Positions 24,788 through 32,256 of a DNA stretch of 37,006 nt are shown here, in pieces. The notes beneath the pieces were generated by a model, which saw nothing but the letters and a program-made list of their open reading frames with translations, was not told where the DNA came from and made no database searches. Every line of letters starts with the position of its first letter. Position 1 is the first letter of the stretch. Source of the stretch: Deltaproteobacteria bacterium (GTDB lineage: Bacteria; Desulfobacterota; Binatia; UBA9968); contig JACPSE010000207.1 in NCBI GenBank assembly GCA_016193465.1, forward strand, positions 1-37,006. Direction: 5' to 3'. Made by a program: the position numbers and the translations under genes.

Positions 24788-26178
24788 GGCGTATCCCTCC
24801 TAAGCACCTCGCTGAGTTGATTTATGTCGCTCACCTCCTCTAAGCGGCTTACCCTCTCGGCTATCTCTTGGCACTGGGTTTGGGGAATTACATGACTGGC
24901 CAGAAGCTGAAACTTGCTGTATATCTCCTCTTGGCTGATGGGATTTTCCGTTGTGCCCTTCGAATGCTGAACCGTTATTTGCAGCTCAGTTCCGCTTTTT
25001 AATCGCACCGTGACCTGCACCTCGCCATGACTTTGAGTCTCCAGCGCGTGCCTCTCGATCCCCTCGTCCACATAGCACTCCACTTTGTCGACAAGGCGGA
25101 GCACATCTTCGTTCCTGATGATCTCTTCTGTCCAGATTGTCGGATCTCTCATATCATAGAGAAAGGCCACGGCAGTGATAAAAGGGAGACTCATTTGTCC
25201 TGCCATGATAGATTGTGGACGTCTGAATTGGCGGTTCTCGAAAAGCCTGCCTGAGCAAGCTACGATTACCTTCTCGATTTCTTGCGCCACAGTCGGGTAT
25301 TGAGTCTTGAGCTGAACCACTGCGTCGATACACAGATGAGAACCGCCCCATGCGGCATAAGGCTTCACCTCGCGCTCCAAGATCTGAAACGATTTGCCCA
25401 AATGTTTCGTTAACTCTTCCAAGTGTGCCGCTCTTTCACGGGCGAAGACTTGGCAGTACCCAAATTTTCCCTCCAATATACTCCATGGCCCGGTGAACCC
25501 TTTTTGCCCTAAAAGACAAGCCATCACCCCATTATGCGCAGGCCACCCGCCGAGGAGACGTTTCGACATGCTATGATCCGAGTCTTGGGAGTGTTCGGAT
25601 ATCCCTGAAGCCATACTCCCGGCAATGCCGAAAGCATTGAGCGTCTGTTCCCTGTTAAAGCCCAGTGCTTTGCTAGCAGCCGCAACCGCGCCCCATATCC
25701 CTTTGTGCTCGGCAGAGTTCAGGCCAAGAATCGGTCGCGGAACCGCTTTGCCTACACGAAAGGCCACCTCATACCCCAGTACAACGGCTGTCAGGAATCT
25801 CTTGCCATCAGCATGGATTTTTTCCGCTGCAGCCATCGCTGCTGGAATGATCTGCGATCCTGGGTGAAGACCCAGCTGGGGCTTTCTGTCGTCCATTTCA
25901 ATACCATGTGCTGAAACGCCATTGACCAATGCGGCATTCTGAGCAGGGACCCTTAAGTTATATCCCCACACAGCACATTCACCGGCGCCGTCAGCCTCGG
26001 CTACTATCTCTGTTGCCATTTTGACCCAGGGCATCCGGCTGGCGAATAGACCGACCCCAAGGGTATCCAATAGACACAGCTTGGCAATGTCAACGACCTT
26101 GGCAGGTAACTCCTCGTATCGAAGGTCTACTAAGAAATCGGCTAGCTCAAGGGTCTCATTCATAGCTGCATTGGCCAC
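24784..26178 (-). CDS. MmgE/PrpD family protein M4 (most divergent copy)
   Basis: 464 residues from GTG 26178; an in-frame ATG at 26163 is possible and neither has ideally spaced ribosome signals. Family blocks: NGVSAHGIEMDDRKPQLGLH, IIPAAMAAAEKI, AAASKALGFNREQTLNAFGI, then SKRLLGGWPAHNG where M1 and M2 have TKPLHAGLAARDG. Thus the His of that motif is Leu and the block is altered, as in M3 but differently. It ends ISQEEIYSKFQLLASHVIPQ, then EVLRRDTP. Coupled by ATGA overlap to S5. A divergent PrpD-like hydro-lyase, decarboxylase or isomerase of an unknown carboxylate is likely. Confidence 0.85.
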   Translation of the reverse strand: MANAAMNETLELADFLVDLRYEELPAKVVDIAKLCLLDTLGVGLFASRMPWVKMATEIVAEADGAGECAVWGYNLRVPAQNAALVNGVSAHGIEMDDRKPQLGLHPGSQIIPAAMAAAEKIHADGKRFLTAVVLGYEVAFRVGKAVPRPILGLNSAEHKGIWGAVAAASKALGFNREQTLNAFGIAGSMASGISEHSQDSDHSMSKRLLGGWPAHNGVMACLLGQKGFTGPWSILEGKFGYCQVFARERAAHLEELTKHLGKSFQILEREVKPYAAWGGSHLCIDAVVQLKTQYPTVAQEIEKVIVACSGRLFENRQFRRPQSIMAGQMSLPFITAVAFLYDMRDPTIWTEEIIRNEDVLRLVDKVECYVDEGIERHALETQSHGEVQVTVRLKSGTELQITVQHSKGTTENPISQEEIYSKFQLLASHVIPQTQCQEIAERVSRLEEVSDINQLSEVLRRDTP

Positions 26179-26512
26179 TCTTTCACTTCTTCGATCCCTC
26201 CTTTTTATCGTGACACTAATAAAGCGTCAACTATCAAGAGGTAAATATCTCCATCCGCAAGTAGTTAATTCATTTTGAGCTACCCTTTTTTAACTTTTTG
26301 ACCTTACCTACAAAGATTTGATCAGAGCAAAGTGTCACCATACCGAGCGAGAAGGCCCGACCGCCGAACAAGTGTTACGCTGTGCGGTCTGTCTCGTAAG
26401 CTTTTCTGAGAAAGTTGGGCCAACATTTCTTTACCTCCCTTGATACTAGTGAAGGATCAATCTCAATTAAAACCTTCCAAACTTGGACAGTCCGATAATT
26501 GAGAGAGTAGAA
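26179..26512. other. 334-base gap between S6 and M4
   Basis: The largest break in the minus-strand array. It is AT-richer than its flanks, contains one possible small ORF (26322-26426, listed separately) and a GACCGC / GCGGTC inverted pair (26359-26364 and 26384-26389). A GTGCGGTC word here recalls the palindrome in the gvpJ-like gene, but the match is short. This is the most likely site for an internal promoter serving M4, S5, C4 and C3, although I could not place a convincing one. Confidence 0.4.
26322..26426 (-). CDS. Possible small protein in the S6-M4 gap
   Basis: 34 codons from ATG 26426, with an excellent GGGAGGT site six bases upstream: starts MLAQLSQKSLRDRPHS and ends ARYGDTLL. It is basic and has no recognised motif. 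The strong ribosome site suggests either a real leader or small protein or the surviving 5' end of a deleted gene. The latter fits a region where other genes are visibly truncated. Confidence 0.3.
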   Translation of the reverse strand: MLAQLSQKSLRDRPHSVTLVRRSGLLARYGDTLL

Positions 26513-27571
26513 CTACTTATAGAAAATTTCGGCGTATAGCTTGGCGATTTCATTGCCATGTGCGGCCATGCTCGCCGGCATCATCGCGATGTTGCGACCT
26601 CTGATCGACTCGGTTATCGCGCTTTTCACTTCAGGATGGGGCATCATATAACCATTGGCATCGCCATATGCCTGTTGACCTTGCAAAGACGTGTACCAAT
26701 CAGCAAAAAGTATGGCAGCATCGGGATGAGGCGCATGCTTAGCTATAAAAATGGGAGTTCCCTTGCCAAAAATAGGATCAGTCCTAACCCAGTCCAGAGG
26801 CGCCCCTTTGCCCTGGAATTCCAAAAGGGTATTTAGAGAAAGCCTTATGTCAATTTTGTTTGCTCCAGCCGCAATCAGCTCCGTTCGGGATGAATGCCCG
26901 CCTCCTATGACAGGATTGTTCTTGGAAAGCTCTCTTAGGTATGCCACTGTCTTTTCCTTACCCCATACAGCCCACATCATTCCCACCCAATCATAGTCCT
27001 TTGGTATCAAGACCTGCCCCTTCCATTTAGGGGCCAGAAGCTCTTTATAATCCTTTGGAGCTTCCGCAGACGGGACCAATTGGGTGTTATAACCAATAAC
27101 CACGAGAACCAAATGACGGGCGACCCAATAACCTTCGGGATCTTTATAATTAGGGTTCCATGTCTTGGTATTCGGCCAGTCATGTTTCTTCATAAGGTCA
27201 GCTTTCTTCATATCTACGAGGAGTTCCATATCAGTGCACGCGCAATCAGGATTATATACTCCCGCCCTGGCTTCGGAAATCATCTTTTGACGAATATCAG
27301 TGGAATTGGCCCTCCAATACTCTACATGGAGGAAGGGATATTTCTCATTGAACTTTTTAAAAACAGGTTCCATATCTCTTGCAGTAGTTGCGCACCAGAA
27401 ACCAAGCTTTCCCTCTTTCTTGGCTCCTTCTATCAGTCTTGTCTCTCTCTCCTTCGGAACTGACCCGGATGAAGCAGCCGGCAGCGAACTCGGTATCATA
27501 GTAATAAATGCAATTGCCACAACGCATGCTTTCAGCGGTATAGCCGTAAAGCTATTGACTTTTTTCTTCAT
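26513..27571 (-). CDS. Extracellular solute-binding protein S6
   Basis: 352 residues, AAAAGGAG before ATG 27571. Signal peptide about 10-34 (LKACVVAIAFITMIPSSLPA). Signatures: RETRLIEGAKKEGKLGFW, KKHDWPNTKTWNPNYKDPEG, APKDYKELLAPKWKGQVLI, WAVWGKEKT, GGGHSSRTELIAAGANKIDI, LEFQGKGAPLDWVRTDPIF, HAPHPDAAILFADWYTSLQG, end LYAEIFYK. It groups with S1 (IPKDYDW, GGGH, QGKGAP, MMPHP). Two cysteines sit close together (PDCACTDM) in the N-terminal lobe, unlike the other copies. It is separated by 334 bases from M4 downstream and by 55 bases from the ComA-like gene upstream. Confidence 0.9.
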   Translation of the reverse strand: MKKKVNSFTAIPLKACVVAIAFITMIPSSLPAASSGSVPKERETRLIEGAKKEGKLGFWCATTARDMEPVFKKFNEKYPFLHVEYWRANSTDIRQKMISEARAGVYNPDCACTDMELLVDMKKADLMKKHDWPNTKTWNPNYKDPEGYWVARHLVLVVIGYNTQLVPSAEAPKDYKELLAPKWKGQVLIPKDYDWVGMMWAVWGKEKTVAYLRELSKNNPVIGGGHSSRTELIAAGANKIDIRLSLNTLLEFQGKGAPLDWVRTDPIFGKGTPIFIAKHAPHPDAAILFADWYTSLQGQQAYGDANGYMMPHPEVKSAITESIRGRNIAMMPASMAAHGNEIAKLYAEIFYK

Positions 27572-27626
27572 TGCATACTCCTTTTAGTGACACGGTTCAC
27601 AGGATGGAAAAGTTGCTTGCAAAACT

Positions 27627-28451
27627 TCAGGTATTCAAGACTTTATCACTACTTTTAGGAGTTATACCAAGCCGTATAATTTCCAGTGTCAAAACGTGTG
27701 ATGGATCTACATCGCCAATGTTGACATTAGGACCAAAATGCTCTGCATAAAGAATTGCGTAACGAGAAAGTTCTCTCCAAGTGCCTACTATACTTGTTGG
27801 CACTTCAAACATGATGTTATTTACCCCTACGGAACCAACCACCTCCAACAAGCGCTCAAGACCTCCATCCTCGGCTAACAAGCTCACAACCTCTGTATAC
27901 TCGTAGATCACCTTGAAAGCGCCTGCACTGAGGCATTCTTTCATCTCCCGAATCACATCAGTAATCGGCATGTACGTTTTTGGCCCACCCGGCAGGCCAA
28001 TATGCTTTTTCCCAACCTCGGCAAATACCGTAAATCCAAGCTCTTTTGCCTTTTCTGTCACTTTTGTCTTGTCACCCGAAGTCAAAGGCAAGTTGGTACT
28101 AGAAACCTCTATCACCCTGATTCCTAATTTATGGAACTCATCTAAAAGAGCATCTAAGCATCCTCTCTTGATAGCTGTTTCGGTAGTGTTGCCCTGTGGA
28201 TAGGGCTCTATGTTATGCTGTTTGAGAAGCGTAAGCTTTTCAGTAATCAATTCCCGCGGTTGAAGCATCATAGTGTAACCCAGCTTGTAATAATCAATGT
28301 AATCTCCCCCCCATCTTACCAGGTCCTGAAGCCAGTTCATACCTGCTACGGCCAAATGGAGATCACCCTCTATCATGGTGAGGCCATTGGTTCTGGGTTT
28401 TGTCGTTCTTTCAGGAACACGCAAGAAACTGAACAATCTACCCTCATGCAC
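27627..28451 (-). CDS. ComA-like protein (phosphosulfolactate synthase family), first copy
   Basis: 274 residues from GTG 28451, preceded by AGGGGGCGA. Features of the ComA (PF02679) TIM barrel: RWGGDYIDYYKLG (46-58), IEVSST (114-119), FAEVGKKHIG (143-152), MFEVP (214-218) and PNVNIGDVDPSHVL (241-254). ComA joins sulfite to phosphoenolpyruvate in coenzyme M synthesis. The usual EAREAG block is replaced by IYEYTEVV (182-189) and EVSDGT by EVSSTN, so it is a relative, probably with another acceptor or the reverse reaction, and no other coenzyme M genes are present. It is paralogous to the next gene upstream; both precede S6. Confidence 0.8.
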   Translation of the reverse strand: MHEGRLFSFLRVPERTTKPRTNGLTMIEGDLHLAVAGMNWLQDLVRWGGDYIDYYKLGYTMMLQPRELITEKLTLLKQHNIEPYPQGNTTETAIKRGCLDALLDEFHKLGIRVIEVSSTNLPLTSGDKTKVTEKAKELGFTVFAEVGKKHIGLPGGPKTYMPITDVIREMKECLSAGAFKVIYEYTEVVSLLAEDGGLERLLEVVGSVGVNNIMFEVPTSIVGTWRELSRYAILYAEHFGPNVNIGDVDPSHVLTLEIIRLGITPKSSDKVLNT

Positions 28452-28468
28452 AGTCGCCCCCTTTCTGG

Positions 28469-28606
28469 CTAAAAGGCCCGAACAAAATTGTCTCGCTCAA
28501 ACGAAGTAATTGATACTTTCGACACGTCAACGAATTTCCGCCTAAAAATATATCCGCGATTGTTCAATTGCCATTCGTCGTTAGGACCAAAACCTACATC
28601 TGTCAA
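28469..28606 (-). other. Protein-like scrap downstream of the ComA-like second copy
   Basis: In the frame shifted from the end of the 28581-29372 gene, 45 codons from a TTG at 28606 read LTDVGFGPNDEWQLNNRGYI, then FRRKFVDVSKVSITSFERDN, then FVRAF. The composition looks like genuine protein (balanced hydrophobic and charged residues, Trp, Tyr, Gly), not antisense. There is no good start, so it may be the tail of a gene truncated by the same events that shaped the array, or the C-terminus of the ComA-like gene after a frameshift. No family is recognised. Confidence 0.25.
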
Positions 28607-29372
28607 CCTCGATCTGTATTACGTGACTCGGGTCCACATCGCCTATATTCACATTGGCGCCAAAATGCTCGATGTATAATGCAACATAGGGAGACACATC
28701 TCTCCAATGGGTCACCGGTACTTCAAACATGATATTGTCTGCTCCTACTGCACCAGCCACCTCCAACAGGCATTTAATACCAGCCTCCTCCTCCAGCAGT
28801 TTGACAATTTCCGTATACTCATAGGTCACCTTGAAGGCCCCCGCATTGAGGCATTCTTTCATTTCCCGAATCACCTCGGGAATAGGCATCCTTTCCTTTG
28901 GCCCCCCGGTATCGCCAATGCGCTTCTTTCCTACCTCCACAAATACCAAGAAGCCTGCTTCTTGTGCTTTTTTCACCATCTTGACCTTCTCTTCAACAGT
29001 CCACGGCAAATGGGTGCTCGATACCTCAATCACGCCAATACCCAACTCCTGAGACTCCTGCCATAAAAGCTCCACGCATCCCTGTCTAACAGCCACCTCT
29101 GTAGCTCCTCCTCCCAGGTAAGGTTGGATAAAGTGCTCCTTAAGGAATTGAATCTTCTTAGCAACCAGTTGCCTCGGCTGGAACATCATATGTCTGTTAA
29201 CTTTGAAAAAATCAATGTAATCTCCACCCCATTCCACCAAGTCATGGACCCAGTTCATGCCCGCCACGTCCAATTTAATGTCGCCCTCCAACATGGTGAG
29301 CCCAGTCGCCCTCGGTTTGGTCGTTCTTTCAGGAACACGATAGAAACTAAAAATCTTATTCTCTGCCGGCAT
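28581..29372 (-). CDS. ComA-like protein (phosphosulfolactate synthase family), second copy
   Basis: 263 residues from ATG 29372 (GGGGTGAGG upstream). It shares most of its length with the first copy: SFYRVPERTTKPRATGLTML, EWGGDYIDFFKVN, IEVSSTHLPW, VFVEVGKKRIG, MPIPEVIREMKECLNAGAFK, YEYTEIVKLL, MFEVPVTHW, ANVNIGDVDPSH. The C-terminus (VDRCRFWS) departs from the first copy right after IQIE and may have been changed by a frameshift. The start lies within the remains of S7, so its 5' boundary is a recombination scar. Both genes probably give related TIM-barrel enzymes. Confidence 0.8.
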   Translation of the reverse strand: MPAENKIFSFYRVPERTTKPRATGLTMLEGDIKLDVAGMNWVHDLVEWGGDYIDFFKVNRHMMFQPRQLVAKKIQFLKEHFIQPYLGGGATEVAVRQGCVELLWQESQELGIGVIEVSSTHLPWTVEEKVKMVKKAQEAGFLVFVEVGKKRIGDTGGPKERMPIPEVIREMKECLNAGAFKVTYEYTEIVKLLEEEAGIKCLLEVAGAVGADNIMFEVPVTHWRDVSPYVALYIEHFGANVNIGDVDPSHVIQIEVDRCRFWS

Positions 29373-29379
29373 GCCTCAC

Positions 29380-29934
29380 CCCTATTAGTGCTTCAGTCAA
29401 TCGCATCTTCACCCTCGGATCTGCTACAGGCGACAATGTGGCATCATAATACGTCTGCTGACCTTCCAGGGAAGTAAGCCAATCAGCAAAAAGTATGGCG
29501 GCATTGGGATGCGGCGCATGCTGTGCAATAAACATAGGTGTGGACTTTTCTAAAACGGCCGGATCCGTTCGCGCAAAATCCACCGGCGCTCCCTTATCCC
29601 AATAAGGCACCAGCTTGTGCATGCTGATAGCCATGTCCATGGACATTGCACCGGCCGCAAGAAGCTCAATTCGCTGTGACTGGCTGCCACCCAATACGGT
29701 GTTCCTGGATAGTTGCTTAAGAAAATTTATCGTCTTTTCCTTCCCCCACGCCGACCACAACATAAGCACCCAGTCGGCGCTATCTTTATCAATTTGGATC
29801 TTCCCTTTCCATTTAGGATCCAACACATCTTCCCATCTCTTGGGAGCCTGGTTGGGAGGAACCAACTGGGTGTTGTACGTTATTACTTTCAGCGACCTCA
29901 GACGCGTAACCCAATATCCTTCAGGGTCCTTGTC
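29380..29934 (-). pseudogene. Solute-binding protein S7, truncated at both ends
   Basis: Homology to S5 starts at KDPEGYWVTRLRSLKV (S5 residue about 141) and runs to VKMRLTEALIG (S5 residue 324). The signal peptide and N-terminal lobe (about 140 residues) and the last 27 residues are missing. The upstream side fuses to the end of C5; the downstream side runs into the ComA-like start at 29372. An open frame spans 29356-29991, overlapping C5 out of frame, so a short cytoplasmic product is possible but would lack export and half the fold. Nucleotide similarity to S5 is very high, so the loss is recent. Confidence 0.85.
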
Positions 29935-29947
29935 GCGAGATGGTAGT

Positions 29948-31099
29948 TTAACTAACTCCCTTCTCAGGGTAGACAACGACCTCATCGCCATCTATTGTCA
30001 GATGAGTCCCTAGTTCTCGACACCACCTGTCCACATAGTCCACTACTTCCTGAAATTCAGGCTCACTATGAGTTAAAAGACGAGGTTCGGCCAGATCGTT
30101 AATCCAACCCGGCAGGAATGAAATCTTTTCGATCTCTTTGTCCTTGATCACGCACCTCACCATCATCGTATACCTTTTATCCGGTTGCTTATTATATCTT
30201 GCCCCCGGCTCGTGCCTGGAGTGCCCGTATTTCGGGCCCCAAAGGGAGCTGAAGGCGCCAGCCGGAGGCTTCAAGTGATGGGGGGTCTCTTGGGCAAAAT
30301 TTCCAAGACTGAAGAAGATCGTTTTGCCCTTGTAAATCTCTATACCCTTAAGGAGATGGGCGTGGGTGCCCAAGATGAGATCCGCCCCTGCGTCAACGGC
30401 TCTGTGGCCGACGGTAAACTGATAATCGGCTAACACGCCGGGGATGTGGTGTATTCCCCAATGCATGGAAACCACAACTATCTCCGCCTGGGCTTTTGCT
30501 CGCTTAATGTCCTCCTCCATCGCCGCTACGTCCTCTTCCCGGGGAACAGTCACCACCTTAGGGGGTGTGCCGGCCTGGTATTCCTGCGCCTCATAGTAAG
30601 TCGAGGCCTTGATCGCAGCGCAACCAGCCTTTCCGTCCCGCGCTTCATACTCATCAGGAAGAACCGAGTTGTAATTTAAAAAGGCCACCTTGGTCCCTTT
30701 TCGCTCTATGATCGCCGGCTTCCTGGCCTCCTCCAGATTCCTCCCCACTCCCGCCACCTCGATGCCATTGCGCCGCAATACTTCGATGGTCTCGATCAGT
30801 GACTCAGGACCGTAGTCGAAACAATGATTACTGGCATGAGTCGCCAGGCTGAAGCCGGCATGGACCAGCGATTTCACATTGTCGGGATGAGAACGACCGT
30901 ACCAGGTCACGTAGTTTCTATACTGAAGTCCTCCCTTCGTTGATAGATTGCATTCAAGCTGGCACAGCGAGATGTCGGCTTCCTTGATCCTGTCGGCCAC
31001 CCTAGCGAAGAGCGACTCCGGGGCCTCTCCATAGTCGATCCTTCGCGGACTGACGTCGCCCACAGCGTGAAGCAAGACCATCTTCCCCTTATTCCCCAT
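29948..31099 (-). CDS. CapA-like metallophosphoesterase C5, type B
   Basis: 383 residues; GAGGAG precedes ATG 31099. Motifs: LHAVGDVSPRR, CQLECNL (Glu kept), HASNHCFDYG, SMHWGIHHIPGVLADYQ, GTHAHLLKGIE, SLGNF. Type B markers are YEAQEYQAGTPPKV, GPKYGHSRHEPGARYNKQPD, PGWINDLAEPRLL. It and C6 share RIDYG, CQLECNLSTKG and FAQETPHHLKPP, which sets these two apart from C1-C4 and suggests an older pair. No signal peptide. It lies 66 bases after S8; its own downstream partner S7 is broken. Confidence 0.88.
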   Translation of the reverse strand: MGNKGKMVLLHAVGDVSPRRIDYGEAPESLFARVADRIKEADISLCQLECNLSTKGGLQYRNYVTWYGRSHPDNVKSLVHAGFSLATHASNHCFDYGPESLIETIEVLRRNGIEVAGVGRNLEEARKPAIIERKGTKVAFLNYNSVLPDEYEARDGKAGCAAIKASTYYEAQEYQAGTPPKVVTVPREEDVAAMEEDIKRAKAQAEIVVVSMHWGIHHIPGVLADYQFTVGHRAVDAGADLILGTHAHLLKGIEIYKGKTIFFSLGNFAQETPHHLKPPAGAFSSLWGPKYGHSRHEPGARYNKQPDKRYTMMVRCVIKDKEIEKISFLPGWINDLAEPRLLTHSEPEFQEVVDYVDRWCRELGTHLTIDGDEVVVYPEKGVS

Positions 31100-31165
31100 A
31101 ATTCGTCTCCTCTGCTTGATCCCTATGCTTGAAAGACTCCGTTAAGAAAGCGAAGCAATAGCTTC

Positions 31166-32203
31166 CTATTTCCAGAAAATATCCTTGTATATCTGCTCAG
31201 CCTCGTTCGTGTACTTACCCATGTCAAGTGGCACGAACACCCGCTTCAAACCTTTTAGAACTTCAGCCATCTCGGCTGACCTGCCCTTAAGCGTCGGATC
31301 CGGCGATATCTGTCCCTTGGCGTCGGAGTAGATTTTTTGCCCTTCCGAAGAAGTCAACCAATCGGCAAAAAGCATCGCAGCATTAGGGTGTGGAGCAGTC
31401 TCAGCAATATACATAAACGTCCCTTTTTCTAGGATGGGGTTTGTCCTTACCCACTCCACAGGCGCTCCTTTCTTCTGGCGGTCTCTGACCTGGTTGAGGT
31501 TGAGTCTGAGGTCAATCTTGAAGGCTCCCGCGGCGAGCATTTCGGTCCGCGCACTAGACCCCTCCCCCAAGGTGACGCCGTTTTTTGATACGTTCTTTAG
31601 GTAGGTTACAGTCTTTTCCTTTCCCCACGCGGCCCATAGCATCAGGACCCAATCATAGCCTTCTTTATCCACAGATATCGCGCCTTTCCACTTGGGATTT
31701 AAAACATCTTCCCAGCTTTTAGGCGCCTCGGCAGCAGGGACCAAATCTCTGTTGTAAGCTATCACCGTCTGCAGGATATTTCTGGCCACGGCGTATCCTT
31801 CTGGCTCTCTATATTTCGGATCCCACGATCTCGTATTGGGCCAGTCATATTTCTTCATCAAACCGGCCTTTTTAATTTCTGGATAAGTATCTATATCGAC
31901 GCTCGAGAAATCGAAGCTCTGTCTGCCTACTCTAGCCTCGGCCAATTCCTTCTCTGCAACCTTGTCCGAACCCGCTCGCCAGTACTCTGTTTGTATAAAG
32001 GGGTACTTTTTAGAGAAGGCATCAAGCACCGGCCTCATAATACTGGCCTGATCCGAGCCCCAGAAGACGAGTTTTCCCTCCTTCTTTGCGCCTTCGATCA
32101 GTCTTGCTTCGCGCTGCTGTTGCGCCGACAACGAAATCGGCGAGACAAGGGGCACCGCGCCGGCGAACGCTATGATGAGCAAACGACCAAACACGTTCTT
32201 CAT
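31166..32203 (-). CDS. Extracellular solute-binding protein S8
   Basis: 345 residues from ATG 32203, chosen because GGAGG stands eight bases upstream; the frame is open to 32263 over the end of C6. Signal peptide about 4-27 (VFGRLLIIAFAGAVPLVSPI). Signatures: REARLIEGAKKEGKLVFW, KKYDWPNTRSWDPKYREPEG, APKSWEDVLNPKWKGAISV, WAAWGKEKT, LRLNLNQVRDRQKKGAP, EWVRTNPIL, ETAPHPNAAMLFADWLTSSE, end IYKDIFWK. It is the most divergent of the S2/S3/S4 subgroup: the N-lobe block YNVDVSGAEID becomes FDFSSVDID, so ligand contacts probably changed. It lies between C6 and C5. Confidence 0.9.
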   Translation of the reverse strand: MKNVFGRLLIIAFAGAVPLVSPISLSAQQQREARLIEGAKKEGKLVFWGSDQASIMRPVLDAFSKKYPFIQTEYWRAGSDKVAEKELAEARVGRQSFDFSSVDIDTYPEIKKAGLMKKYDWPNTRSWDPKYREPEGYAVARNILQTVIAYNRDLVPAAEAPKSWEDVLNPKWKGAISVDKEGYDWVLMLWAAWGKEKTVTYLKNVSKNGVTLGEGSSARTEMLAAGAFKIDLRLNLNQVRDRQKKGAPVEWVRTNPILEKGTFMYIAETAPHPNAAMLFADWLTSSEGQKIYSDAKGQISPDPTLKGRSAEMAEVLKGLKRVFVPLDMGKYTNEAEQIYKDIFWK

Positions 32204-32256
32204 TTTTGACACCTCCATAAGCACCGAATCACCCAAAGTCGGCGTGCGCCGCTCTT

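Noticed and set aside
26202-26230. Promoter-like TTGACG (26230-26225) and TAAAAA (26207-26202), 17 bases apart, on the minus strand before M4
   Set aside because: The -10 box overlaps the AAGGAGG site, so a transcript started there would lack the ribosome site. The match is probably chance in an AT-rich stretch.
12239-32203. Annotation of S1-S8 as ferric iron (FbpA) transport proteins
   Set aside because: The fold is similar but the Tyr pair expected for Fe(III) binding is not seen, and no iron-related genes or Fur-like sites were noticed. A general solute-binding call is safer.
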